Assembly: GCA_964508185.1 (NCBI GenBank)
Contig: CAZDSS010000155.1
Span: forward strand, 1-5,042
Direction of reading: 5' to 3'
Origin: CAZDSS01 sp964508185
GTDB taxonomy: Bacteria > Pseudomonadota > Alphaproteobacteria > Sphingomonadales > Govanellaceae
Length of the DNA: 5,042 nt
Positions 1-5,042 of this stretch are shown one piece after another. The notes beneath the pieces were generated by a model. The model had not been told where the DNA came from and did not search any database. It saw nothing but the letters and a program-made list of their open reading frames with translations. The position numbers and the translations under genes were made by a program. Numbering within the stretch: position 1 is the first letter of the stretch; every line of letters begins with the position of its first letter.

Positions 1-1
1 C

Positions 2-181
2 TTCCACGGCGCGCACGTCATCATCGGCACGGCCTTCCTCGCCGTCTGCCTGATCCGGGCGCTCAAGGGCCACTTCTCGCCCAAGCAGCATTTCGGCCTC
101 GAAGCCGCCGCCTGGTACTGGCACTTCGTCGACGTGGTGTGGCTGTTCCTCTTTGCCGCCATCTATGTCTGGGGCCGCTAA
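2..181 (+). CDS. ctaE: Cytochrome c oxidase subunit III, C-terminal 59 residues (5' end outside window)
   Basis: This is the 3' end of the gene for subunit III of a haem-copper (aa3-type) cytochrome c oxidase, an integral inner-membrane subunit that packs against the catalytic subunit I. The reading frame enters at base 2 and ends at TAA 179-181. The visible peptide opens with FHGAHVIIGT and holds two hydrophobic segments, GTAFLAVCLIRAL and FVDVVWLFLFAAIYVWG. These correspond to the last two transmembrane helices of the family. The WYWHFVDVVWLFLF stretch between and within them is the strongly conserved subunit III signature, and the protein ends in WGR as is usual. The next gene, surf1, starts 10 bases after the stop, which supports one transcript. 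The assignment is secure. Only the upstream part, with the earlier helices, is missing because the window starts inside the gene. Confidence 0.95.
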   Translation, partial: FHGAHVIIGTAFLAVCLIRALKGHFSPKQHFGLEAAAWYWHFVDVVWLFLFAAIYVWGR

Positions 182-191
182 GGCTTAGTCG

Positions 192-887
192 ATGTCGGGA
201 CGGCGATCGAAGCTCTGGGCGACGGTCGCCGTCATCCCGTCTCTCCTCATTCTCCTCTCCCTCGGCTTCTGGCAGATCGACCGCCTTCATCAGAAGGAAG
301 CGCTGCTCGCGCGGATCGCTGCCGGAATGCAGGCGGACCCCGTGCCGCTGCCGGCCGGGATCGACGGTCCCGACGCCTGGGACTACCGCCGGGTTCAGGT
401 CTTCGGCATCTTTCTTCACGACCGGGAATTCCACCTTCACCGCCGCTCCGCCGACGGGCGCGGCGGCTATCACGTGCTGACCCCGCTTCTCCGCGAGGAT
501 GGAAGCGCCGTCCTCGTGGACCGCGGCTGGGTGCCGCCCCAGCTCAAGGAGCCCGCAAGCCGGTCCGCAGGTCAGGTGGAAGGGCCGGTCGCCGTCACCG
601 GCGTCGCGCGCCTTCCGGCAGGGTCGGGGCTCTTCACCCCGCCGGACGAAGCGGCGGACAATCTCTGGTACCACGTGGATCTCGCGGCGATGTCCGCGCG
701 GCTCGGCCGCCCGCTGGTCCCGCTGGTGGTGGAGGCGGACGACACCCCCAATCCGGGGGGCTATCCGCTGGGCGGACAGACCGAGGTCAACATCCCCAAC
801 AACCACCTGCAATACGTGGTCACCTGGTTCGGCTTCGCCCTGTCGCTTCTGGTGATTTATATTGTTTATATGGTGCGCCGCCGATAA
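192..887 (+). CDS. surf1: SURF1-family cytochrome c oxidase assembly protein
   Basis: This is a 231-residue SURF1/Shy1-family inner-membrane protein. In bacteria such as Paracoccus, SURF1 proteins help insert haem a during cytochrome c oxidase maturation. The architecture is typical. A first membrane segment at about residues 9-27 ends in the family motif LGFWQIDRLHQKEALL (24-39). A periplasmic domain follows, with WDYRRVQVFG (63-72), GGYHVLTPL (91-99) and DRGWVP (110-115). A second membrane segment lies at about 209-227, preceded by IPNNHLQYVVTWF (201-213), the most conserved block of the family. A basic tail, RRR, closes the protein. The ATG at 192 has a weak AAGG (180-183) overlapping the ctaE stop, which suggests translational coupling. 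Position directly behind ctaE fits the function. A small DUF983 gene, often found between these two genes in alphaproteobacteria, is absent here. Confidence 0.95.
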   Translation: MSGRRSKLWATVAVIPSLLILLSLGFWQIDRLHQKEALLARIAAGMQADPVPLPAGIDGPDAWDYRRVQVFGIFLHDREFHLHRRSADGRGGYHVLTPLLREDGSAVLVDRGWVPPQLKEPASRSAGQVEGPVAVTGVARLPAGSGLFTPPDEAADNLWYHVDLAAMSARLGRPLVPLVVEADDTPNPGGYPLGGQTEVNIPNNHLQYVVTWFGFALSLLVIYIVYMVRRR

Positions 888-928
888 TCTACGCGCCGTC
901 CACAGCCCCGTGGAAGACCAGCTTTTCG

Positions 929-934
929 TAGGAG
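929..934 (+). promoter_or_regulatory. Ribosome binding site that fixes the GTG start of thrC
   Basis: TAGGAG lies 7 bases upstream of the GTG at 942. No ATG gives a better-placed start, and threonine synthases conventionally begin with a short M-K/R-Y-x-S-T-R peptide, as translation from this GTG gives (MKYVSTRG). The site therefore supports the GTG start. Confidence 0.75.
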
Positions 935-941
935 TTGCGCC

Positions 942-2348
942 GTGAAATACGTCAGCACCCGGGGGCGCGCCCCCGTGCTCGACTTCGCCGATGTGACGCT
1001 CGCCGGGCTTGCCCGCGACGGCGGCCTTTATGTTCCCGCCGAATGGCCGCAGATGTCGAAGGACGACATCGCGCGCCTCGCCGGTCTCAGCTACCAGGAC
1101 GTGGCGGTCCGGGTCATGGCGCCCTTCGTCGCCCCGGTCATGTCTGAGGCGGTGCTGGCCGATCTCGTGCGCGCGGCTTATGCGAGCTTCGACCATGCGG
1201 CGGTCACCCCCCTGCGGCAGCTCGATGCCAACGACTGGCTTCTCGAGCTGCATCACGGGCCGACCCTTGCCTTCAAGGACGTGGCGCTGCAGCTTCTCGG
1301 CCGCCTGTTCGACCATTTCCTGAGTCAGCGCGGCGAGCGCATCACCATCGTCGGCGCCACCTCGGGCGACACCGGCTCGGCGGCGATCGAGGCCTGCCGC
1401 GACAAGGACACCATCGAGATCTTCATGCTGCATCCCGCCGACCGGGTGTCCGAGGTGCAGCGCCGCCAGATGACGACCGTGATGTCGCCGAACGTGCACA
1501 ATATCGCGGTCGAAGGCACGTTCGACGACTGCCAGGCCATGGTCAAGGCCATGTTCAACGATCTCGCCTTTCGCGACGAGATGCGCCTGTCGGCGGTCAA
1601 TTCCATCAACTGGGCGCGGGTGATGGCGCAGGTGGTCTATTACTTCACCGCCGCCGTCGCCCTTGGCGCGCCCCGACGCCCGGTCGCCTTCTCGGTGCCC
1701 ACGGGCAATTTCGGCGACGTCTATGCGGGCTATGTGGCGGCGCGGATGGGCCTTCCCGTCCATCAGCTGATCGTCGCGACCAACATCAACGACATCCTGT
1801 CGCGCACCTTCTCCACGGGCAGCTATGTGAAGGGCGAGGTCATGCCGACCATGAGCCCCAGCATGGACATTCAGGTCTCCAGCAACTTCGAGCGCCTGCT
1901 GTTCGATCTCTATGGCCGCGACGGCGCAGCGGTGAGCGGCCTCATGGACGAATTCGCGGCGACCGGCCGCTTCACGGTCACGGACGCTGCGCTCGATCAG
2001 GCCCGGGCGCTTTTCGACAGCGACCGGGTGACCGAGGAAGAGACGGCGGCGATGATCGCCCAGACCCTGAAACGGAGCGCCGTGCTCGTCGATCCCCACA
2101 CCGCGGTCGGCCTGCAGGCGGCGGCCGATTGCCGGCGGGATCCGGCGGTTCCCATGGTAACCCTGTCGACCGCCCATCCGGCCAAGTTCCCGGCCGCGGT
2201 GAAGGCGGCGTCGGGCCGTCATCCGGCGCTGCCCGAACGCATGAACGATCTTTTCGACCGGCCCGAGCGCTATGACCGCCTGCCCAATGATCTCGATGCG
2301 GTGAAGGCGCATATCCGGGCGCGGGCGCGGGCCGTGCAGCCGTCATGA
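942..2348 (+). CDS. thrC: Threonine synthase (PLP-dependent)
   Basis: Threonine synthase converts O-phospho-L-homoserine and water to L-threonine and phosphate, the last step of threonine biosynthesis in the cytoplasm. The 468-residue product has the N-terminal threonine-synthase domain (about residues 2-85, starting MKYVSTRG) followed by the PLP-dependent fold. HGPTLAFKDVALQ (105-117) carries the Schiff-base lysine K112. GATSGDTGSAA (138-148) is the phosphate/substrate-binding loop. NSINWARV (220-227) and SVPTGNFGDVYAGY (251-264) are family hallmarks, the latter being the PLP phosphate cradle. DPHTAVG (384-390) and STAHPAKF (409-416) complete the C-terminal signatures. Length fits the E. coli/yeast-type class. 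The start is GTG with TAGGAG 7 bases upstream. The stop overlaps the next ATG in an ATGA arrangement. It lies 54 bases behind surf1, so it may be read through from the oxidase genes or have its own promoter. No key residue is missing. Confidence 0.97.
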   Translation: MKYVSTRGRAPVLDFADVTLAGLARDGGLYVPAEWPQMSKDDIARLAGLSYQDVAVRVMAPFVAPVMSEAVLADLVRAAYASFDHAAVTPLRQLDANDWLLELHHGPTLAFKDVALQLLGRLFDHFLSQRGERITIVGATSGDTGSAAIEACRDKDTIEIFMLHPADRVSEVQRRQMTTVMSPNVHNIAVEGTFDDCQAMVKAMFNDLAFRDEMRLSAVNSINWARVMAQVVYYFTAAVALGAPRRPVAFSVPTGNFGDVYAGYVAARMGLPVHQLIVATNINDILSRTFSTGSYVKGEVMPTMSPSMDIQVSSNFERLLFDLYGRDGAAVSGLMDEFAATGRFTVTDAALDQARALFDSDRVTEEETAAMIAQTLKRSAVLVDPHTAVGLQAAADCRRDPAVPMVTLSTAHPAKFPAAVKAASGRHPALPERMNDLFDRPERYDRLPNDLDAVKAHIRARARAVQPS

Positions 2349-3607
2349 CGGTGCGCATCACCACCTTGCCGAACGGCATGCGGGTGGTCAGCGAACGCAT
2401 GCCCCATCTGGAGAGCGCCACCATCGGCGTCTGGACGGATGTGGGCGCGCGCCACGAATCGAAGGCCCAGAACGGCATCTCCCACATGCTGGAGCATATG
2501 GCCTTCAAGGGCACCACGCGCCGCACGGCGCGCGGGATCGCCGAGGAGATCGAGGCGGTGGGCGGCTATCTCAACGCCTATACCTCGCGGGAGCACACGG
2601 TCTATTACGCCCGCATCCTCAGGGACGACGTGCCGCTCGCCCTCGACATCCTGTCGGACATCATCCTGAACTCGAGCTTCGATCCCGTGGAGCTGGAGCG
2701 CGAGCGGCAGGTGATCCTGCAGGAAATCGGCCAGGCGGTGGACACCCCGGACGATCTCGTCTTCGACCTGCTGCAGGAGGCGGCCTACCCCGACCAGCCC
2801 ATGGGGCGGCCCATTCTGGGCACTGCCGACACCGTCCGCGCCTTCACGCGCGAGGAGCTATCGGCCTATCTCCACGACCATTACCGGCCGGAGCGCATGG
2901 TGGTCGTGGGTGTAGGCGCCGTTGATCATGACCGGCTGGTGGAGCTTGCGGGCAATGCCTTCGCCCCCATGACGGCGCGGTCCCGCCTCGATTTCGAGCC
3001 CGCGCGCTACGGCGGCGGCGAGCGGCGGGTGAAACGGAAGCTCGAACAGACCCATGTCACCTTCGGCTTCGACGGCGTCGCCTATCACGACCCCGATTAC
3101 TACGCCCTTCAGGTCTACGCGACCGTGCTCGGCGGCGGCATGTCGTCGCGCCTCTTTCAGGAGGTGCGGGAGCAGCGGGGGCTTGCGTACTCCGTCTATG
3201 CCTTCGCCCATGGCTATGTGGACGGCGGGGGTGTGGGCGTCTATGCGGCGACGGACCCCGAGAAGGTGCGCGCGCTCATCCCCGTGATCGCGGGCGAGAT
3301 GAAGGCGCTTGCGGAAAAGGCGGATGAGGACGAGGTGGCGCGGGCCCGCGCCCAGCTCAAGGCCGGGATCCTGATGTCCCTCGAAAGCCCCACCTCGCGC
3401 ATGGACCAGATCGGCCGTCAGATCCTGATCTTCGGCCGGGTGCTTTCGGTCGCCGAGCTGACGGACGCGATCGCCGCCGTTGATGCCGCGACCATCGAGC
3501 GCGTCGGCGCGCGCGTGCTCACGGCCGGGCCATTGTCCCTTGCGGCCATCGGGCCCCTGCAGCAGCTGGACGATTACGGCCGGATCTCGGGCCTGTTCGC
3601 CGCCTGA
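2345..3607 (+). CDS. M16-family zinc metallopeptidase (MPP-beta-like, putative processing peptidase)
   Basis: This is a 420-residue M16 peptidase of the inverzincin type, related to the beta subunit of the mitochondrial processing peptidase and to the rickettsial putative peptidase. The zinc motif HxxEH reads HMLEH at residues 47-51, and a downstream acidic ligand, E127 in the QVILQEI stretch, lies 75 residues after H51, as expected for HxxEH(x74-76)E. AYTSREHTVYYAR (78-90) is also conserved in the family. The C-terminal half (about 180-420) is the second M16 domain, with GGGMSSRLFQEVREQRGLAY (263-282) and PTSRMDQIGRQ (349-359). No signal peptide is visible, so it is probably cytoplasmic. Its substrate cannot be told from sequence. 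The ATG overlaps the thrC TGA by 4 bases and there is no clear Shine-Dalgarno, so translation is probably coupled to thrC. The catalytic residues are intact, so it should be active, unlike the MPP-alpha type. Confidence 0.95.
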   Translation: MTVRITTLPNGMRVVSERMPHLESATIGVWTDVGARHESKAQNGISHMLEHMAFKGTTRRTARGIAEEIEAVGGYLNAYTSREHTVYYARILRDDVPLALDILSDIILNSSFDPVELERERQVILQEIGQAVDTPDDLVFDLLQEAAYPDQPMGRPILGTADTVRAFTREELSAYLHDHYRPERMVVVGVGAVDHDRLVELAGNAFAPMTARSRLDFEPARYGGGERRVKRKLEQTHVTFGFDGVAYHDPDYYALQVYATVLGGGMSSRLFQEVREQRGLAYSVYAFAHGYVDGGGVGVYAATDPEKVRALIPVIAGEMKALAEKADEDEVARARAQLKAGILMSLESPTSRMDQIGRQILIFGRVLSVAELTDAIAAVDAATIERVGARVLTAGPLSLAAIGPLQQLDDYGRISGLFAA

Positions 3608-3628
3608 CGCGGCGGAGGGCCACAGCAA

Positions 3629-4201
3629 TCAGGCGCTGCCGCCTTCGGTCGACAGCATGGAAAGGTCGATCCCGATCTTGGCCATGGCGCGCGGCCATTT
3701 GGCATCCAGGGGCGCGTGAAAGACGAGATCCTCGTCCGCTTCCGCCGTGAGCCAGCCGTTGCGTTGCAGCTCGCTTTCAAGCTGGCCGGGCCCCCAGCCT
3801 GCATAGCCGAGGGCGATGAGGCTCGAACGCGGCCCACGGCCTTCGGCGATGGCGGTAAGCACATCCACGGTCGCGGTGAGCGCGATGGTCTCGCTCACCA
3901 CCAGGGTCGATTCCTGCACGTAATCCGCAGAATGAAGGACGAAGCCGCGCCCCGTTTCCACCGGCCCGCCGCCATGGATGGGCAGCGAGGGGGCGACGCC
4001 CTTGATCTCGATGTCCAGCTGCTCCAGCAGGCTCGGGAAGGTGATCTGGGAGCAGAGCTGGTTGATCACCAGCCCCATTGCGCCGTCCGCCGTATGGGCA
4101 CAAATATATATGACCCGCCGGGCAAAACGCGGGTCTTCCATGTTCGGCATCGCGAGCAGGAGCTTCCCGGTAAGATAGCCTTCCTCTTCTCGTCTGAACA
4201 T
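3629..4201 (-). CDS. yqgE: YqgE/AlgH family protein (DUF179)
   Basis: This 190-residue protein belongs to the YqgE/AlgH (DUF179) family. The family is widespread in proteobacteria and structurally known, but its biochemical role is not settled. The AlgH name comes from a reported link to alginate regulation in Pseudomonas. Family marks are YLTGKLLLAMPNMEDPRF (9-26), IYICAHTADGAMGLVIN (31-47), GGGPVETGRGFVLH (77-90) and GYAGWGPGQLESEL (132-145), followed by WL at 150-151. Length is typical. No signal peptide is seen, so it is probably cytoplasmic. The first ATG (4199-4201) is chosen because starting at M18 would remove the conserved YLTGKLLLA strand. Its Shine-Dalgarno is poor. The gene converges on the M16 peptidase with 21 bases between stops and diverges from the peroxiredoxin gene, so it is probably monocistronic. 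Family membership is sure; function is not. Confidence 0.95.
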   Translation of the reverse strand: MFRREEEGYLTGKLLLAMPNMEDPRFARRVIYICAHTADGAMGLVINQLCSQITFPSLLEQLDIEIKGVAPSLPIHGGGPVETGRGFVLHSADYVQESTLVVSETIALTATVDVLTAIAEGRGPRSSLIALGYAGWGPGQLESELQRNGWLTAEADEDLVFHAPLDAKWPRAMAKIGIDLSMLSTEGGSA

Positions 4202-4281
4202 CTTGTAAGAACTCAGTCGCCAGAATTAACGATAATCGCTAAGATGACGCCTTTTCAGCGGCACTGCAAGGCGCGACCCAT

Positions 4282-4309
4282 ACGAAAGGCATAGGTTTCG
4301 TGGGGAAAC
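4282..4309. repeat. Overlapping inverted repeats upstream of the peroxiredoxin gene
   Basis: ACGAAA (4282-4287) and TTTCGT (4296-4301) form a perfect 6-base inverted repeat around the 8-base spacer GGCATAGG. The right arm also takes part in a second, mutually exclusive inverted repeat: GTTTC (4295-4299) with GAAAC (4305-4309) around 5 bases. This could be an operator for a dimeric regulator or an RNA hairpin in the leader, about 70 bases before the start codon. No regulator family is recognisable from the motif, and repeats of this size also occur by chance. Confidence 0.35.
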
Positions 4310-4362
4310 GCCGGGGATTGCTCCCAGCCGTGACGCCAGGGCAAGCCGGTTCATTCATCAAC

Positions 4363-4372
4363 AGGAGGTGAT
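4363..4372 (+). promoter_or_regulatory. Perfect extended Shine-Dalgarno for the peroxiredoxin gene
   Basis: AGGAGGTGAT is the exact complement of the 3'-terminal AUCACCUCCU typical of bacterial 16S rRNA, matching 10 of 10 bases. The GGAGG core ends 8 bases before the ATG at 4377. It is by far the strongest ribosome binding site in the window and decides this start. It implies strong translation, consistent with an abundant antioxidant enzyme. Confidence 0.85.
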
Positions 4373-4376
4373 ATTC

Positions 4377-4751
4377 ATGACCATCAAAGTGGGAGACAAG
4401 ATACCGGAAGTGACCGTGACCCGCATGGGCGACAACGGTCCCGAGCCGGTCAATACCCGGGATCTGTTCGCCGGCAAGAAGGTGGTGCTGTTCTCCGTCC
4501 CCGGCGCCTTCACCCCCACATGCTCGGCCAAGCATCTGCCGGGCTTCGTGGCGAAGGCGGATGACATCCGCGCCAAGGGTGTCGATGACATCATCTGCAT
4601 CGCGGTCAATGACGTCTTCGTCATGAACGCCTGGGGCAAGGACCAGGGCGCGAAGGGCAAGGTGACCATGATCGCCGACGGCAACGGCGACTTCACCCGC
4701 GCGCTGGGGCTCACCCTGGACGCCACCAAGTTCGACATGGGCGAGCGCGGC
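4377..4751 (+). CDS. Prx5-type peroxiredoxin, 3' end replaced at a junction
   Basis: This is the N-terminal 121-125 residues of a Prx5/AHP1-type peroxiredoxin, a cytoplasmic thiol peroxidase that reduces hydrogen peroxide and organic hydroperoxides. The thioredoxin-fold sequence starts MTIKVGDKIPEVTVTRMG. It has the active-site motif PGAFTPTCSAKHLPGF (42-57), in which P42, T46 and the peroxidatic C49 form the family PxxxTxxC pattern. IAVNDVFVMNAWGKDQG (75-91) and MIADGNGDFTRALGL (98-112) follow. Homology ends at FDMGER (119-124), where the family would continue with an RSxRYAM-VDDG-like strand and about 35 more residues. Those are absent: downstream sequence is an inverted proA fragment. The frame stays open to the window edge (222 codons in all), but the residues after about 125 (LQAINHCDRQ...) are antisense of proA, not peroxiredoxin. 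The start is secured by a perfect Shine-Dalgarno. The family call is firm; the end coordinate marks the limit of homology, not a stop codon. Confidence 0.9.
4731..4751. other. Chimeric junction between peroxiredoxin and inverted proA sequence
   Basis: Forward codons here read FDMGERG, a plausible peroxiredoxin continuation. The reverse-strand codons of the same bases read AALAHVE, the expected ProA sequence after VVDGLE. Left of this stretch only the peroxiredoxin reading makes sense; right of it only the reverse ProA reading does. The breakpoint must lie inside or at the edges of this 21-base zone, which looks like shared microhomology. It is consistent with an assembly or amplification chimera or with a real inversion/deletion; the sequence alone cannot separate these. 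Confidence 0.8.
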
Positions 4752-5042
4752 CTCCAAGCCATCAACCACTGCGACCGACAGCACGGCATCCAGATACTCG
4801 GTGTCCCAGTCGTTGGCGCTGGCCGGCTTGATCCGCGGGTCGAGCGCTTGGGCTCGTGCATCGCCGCGCAGCTCGCAGCCGTTGTCGAGCAGGGCTCGCA
4901 CAACGTCGATGCATCCCGGAAAAGCCACATCAAGCAGCAGCGTTTCCATCGCTCCGCAAATGCCCGTGCGGCGCATCTTGGCATTGAGTGCCAGCTTCGC
5001 GGCCATCGCCGGTTCGGCTGCGGAATGGATGTAGGTGTGGCA
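4731..5042 (-). CDS. proA: Gamma-glutamyl phosphate reductase (ProA), internal fragment
   Basis: ProA (glutamate-5-semialdehyde dehydrogenase) reduces gamma-glutamyl phosphate with NADPH in proline biosynthesis in the cytoplasm. Only about 104 internal residues of a protein usually a little over 400 long are present. They read from CHTYIHSAAEP at the window edge, through LNAKMRRTGICGAMETLLLD with the catalytic cysteine at fragment residue 29 (bases 4956-4958), then NGCELRGDARAQALD, IKPASANDWDTEYLDAVLSV and VVDGLEAALAHV. The frame enters from beyond base 5042, so the N-terminal part lies outside. The C-terminal part, expected to begin with a YGSxHT-type motif, is missing because peroxiredoxin sequence in the other orientation takes over at 4731-4751. 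The frame runs on without a stop to 4239, but that extension is antisense of the peroxiredoxin gene and upstream DNA. Third-position GC is about 75% (hand count), lower than in neighbouring genes, hinting at a different source. Family identity is firm; integrity in the real genome is doubtful. Confidence 0.85.

Larger units (their letters stand above)
4202..4376. promoter_or_regulatory. Divergent intergenic region between yqgE and the peroxiredoxin gene
   Basis: These 175 bases separate two divergent start codons, so they should hold the promoters of both genes. The yqgE-proximal part (about 4222-4245) is AT-rich against a GC-rich background and contains GATAAT (4231-4236) and TAAGAT (4240-4245), which resemble -10 elements on the forward strand. 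I could not pair either with a convincing -35 hexamer at 16-18 bases, so I do not call a precise promoter. The central part holds small inverted repeats, and the peroxiredoxin-proximal end holds its Shine-Dalgarno, both listed separately. Confidence 0.55.

Noticed and set aside
899..914. TCCAC-AGCCCC-GTGGA hairpin between surf1 and thrC
   Set aside because: The 5-base stem is too weak for an intrinsic terminator and has no following T-run.
63..2312. A 749-codon open frame on the reverse strand across surf1 and thrC
   Set aside because: It lies entirely antisense to two well-supported genes, its product is rich in Arg, His, Gly and Asp as expected from antisense of GC-rich codons, and it shows no recognisable domain. 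Long stop-free antisense frames are normal at this third-position GC.
2858..3628. A 256-codon reverse frame over the M16 peptidase gene
   Set aside because: It is the antisense shadow of the second M16 domain, with composition typical of such shadows.
3609..3643. GGCGG/CCGCC complementary arms between the convergent M16 and yqgE stops, considered as a terminator
   Set aside because: The stem is only about 5 bases with a loop over 20 bases, there is no T-tract, and the right arm lies inside the yqgE coding sequence.
4241..4269. Possible yqgE promoter on the reverse strand, TTGCAG and CATCTT with 17-base spacing
   Set aside because: Spacing is ideal but each hexamer matches the consensus at only about half its positions, which is not enough to call it.
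3716..4294. A 192-codon forward frame over yqgE
   Set aside because: It is antisense to the conserved YqgE coding sequence and has no recognisable motif or ribosome binding site.
4239..5006. A 255-codon reverse frame that could be taken as a novel or ankyrin-like protein (IDVVRALLDNG looked ankyrin-like at first)
   Set aside because: Reading from the window edge shows a clear ProA match (NAKMRRTGICGAMETLL, DWDTEYLDA). The remainder after the junction is antisense of the peroxiredoxin.
1..5042. Search for CRISPR repeats, tRNA or rRNA genes, insertion sequence ends, attachment sites and defence genes
   Set aside because: No repeated spacer pattern, tRNA-like cloverleaf, transposase motif or defence domain was seen by eye; apart from the joint at the right end the window is ordinary housekeeping DNA.

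Overview
The window looks like chromosomal DNA from a high-GC alphaproteobacterium. Third codon positions are overwhelmingly G or C. The gene set (cytochrome c oxidase subunit III, SURF1, threonine synthase, and an M16 peptidase of the mitochondrial-processing-peptidase type) is a familiar alphaproteobacterial neighbourhood. I cannot resolve family or genus from the sequence alone.

Layout. Positions 1-3607 hold a compact forward-strand block: the 3' end of ctaE (stop at 181), surf1 (192-887), thrC with a GTG start (942-2348), and an M16 zinc peptidase (2345-3607) whose ATG overlaps the thrC stop codon. A YqgE/AlgH-family gene lies on the reverse strand (4201-3629), converging on the peptidase gene with only 21 bases between their stop codons. 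A 175-base divergent intergenic region (4202-4376) separates yqgE from a forward Prx5-type peroxiredoxin gene. That gene starts at 4377 behind a Shine-Dalgarno sequence that matches the 16S rRNA 3' end perfectly.

The right end is abnormal. Peroxiredoxin homology stops at about 4748. From about 4731 to the window end, the reverse strand encodes an internal piece of gamma-glutamyl phosphate reductase (ProA), including its catalytic-cysteine motif. The two genes are joined in opposite orientation through about 20 bases that read sensibly as either protein. The ProA piece also has a lower third-position GC (about 75% against about 89% in the peroxiredoxin piece, hand counted). A misassembly or amplification chimera is the simplest explanation; a real inversion or deletion is the alternative.

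How the genes work together. ctaE and surf1 both serve the respiratory aa3-type oxidase, as a structural subunit and an assembly factor. thrC makes threonine from phosphohomoserine and is probably cotranscribed with the M16 peptidase. YqgE and the peroxiredoxin are separately transcribed housekeeping or stress functions. I found no RNA genes, CRISPR array, insertion sequence or new multi-gene system.
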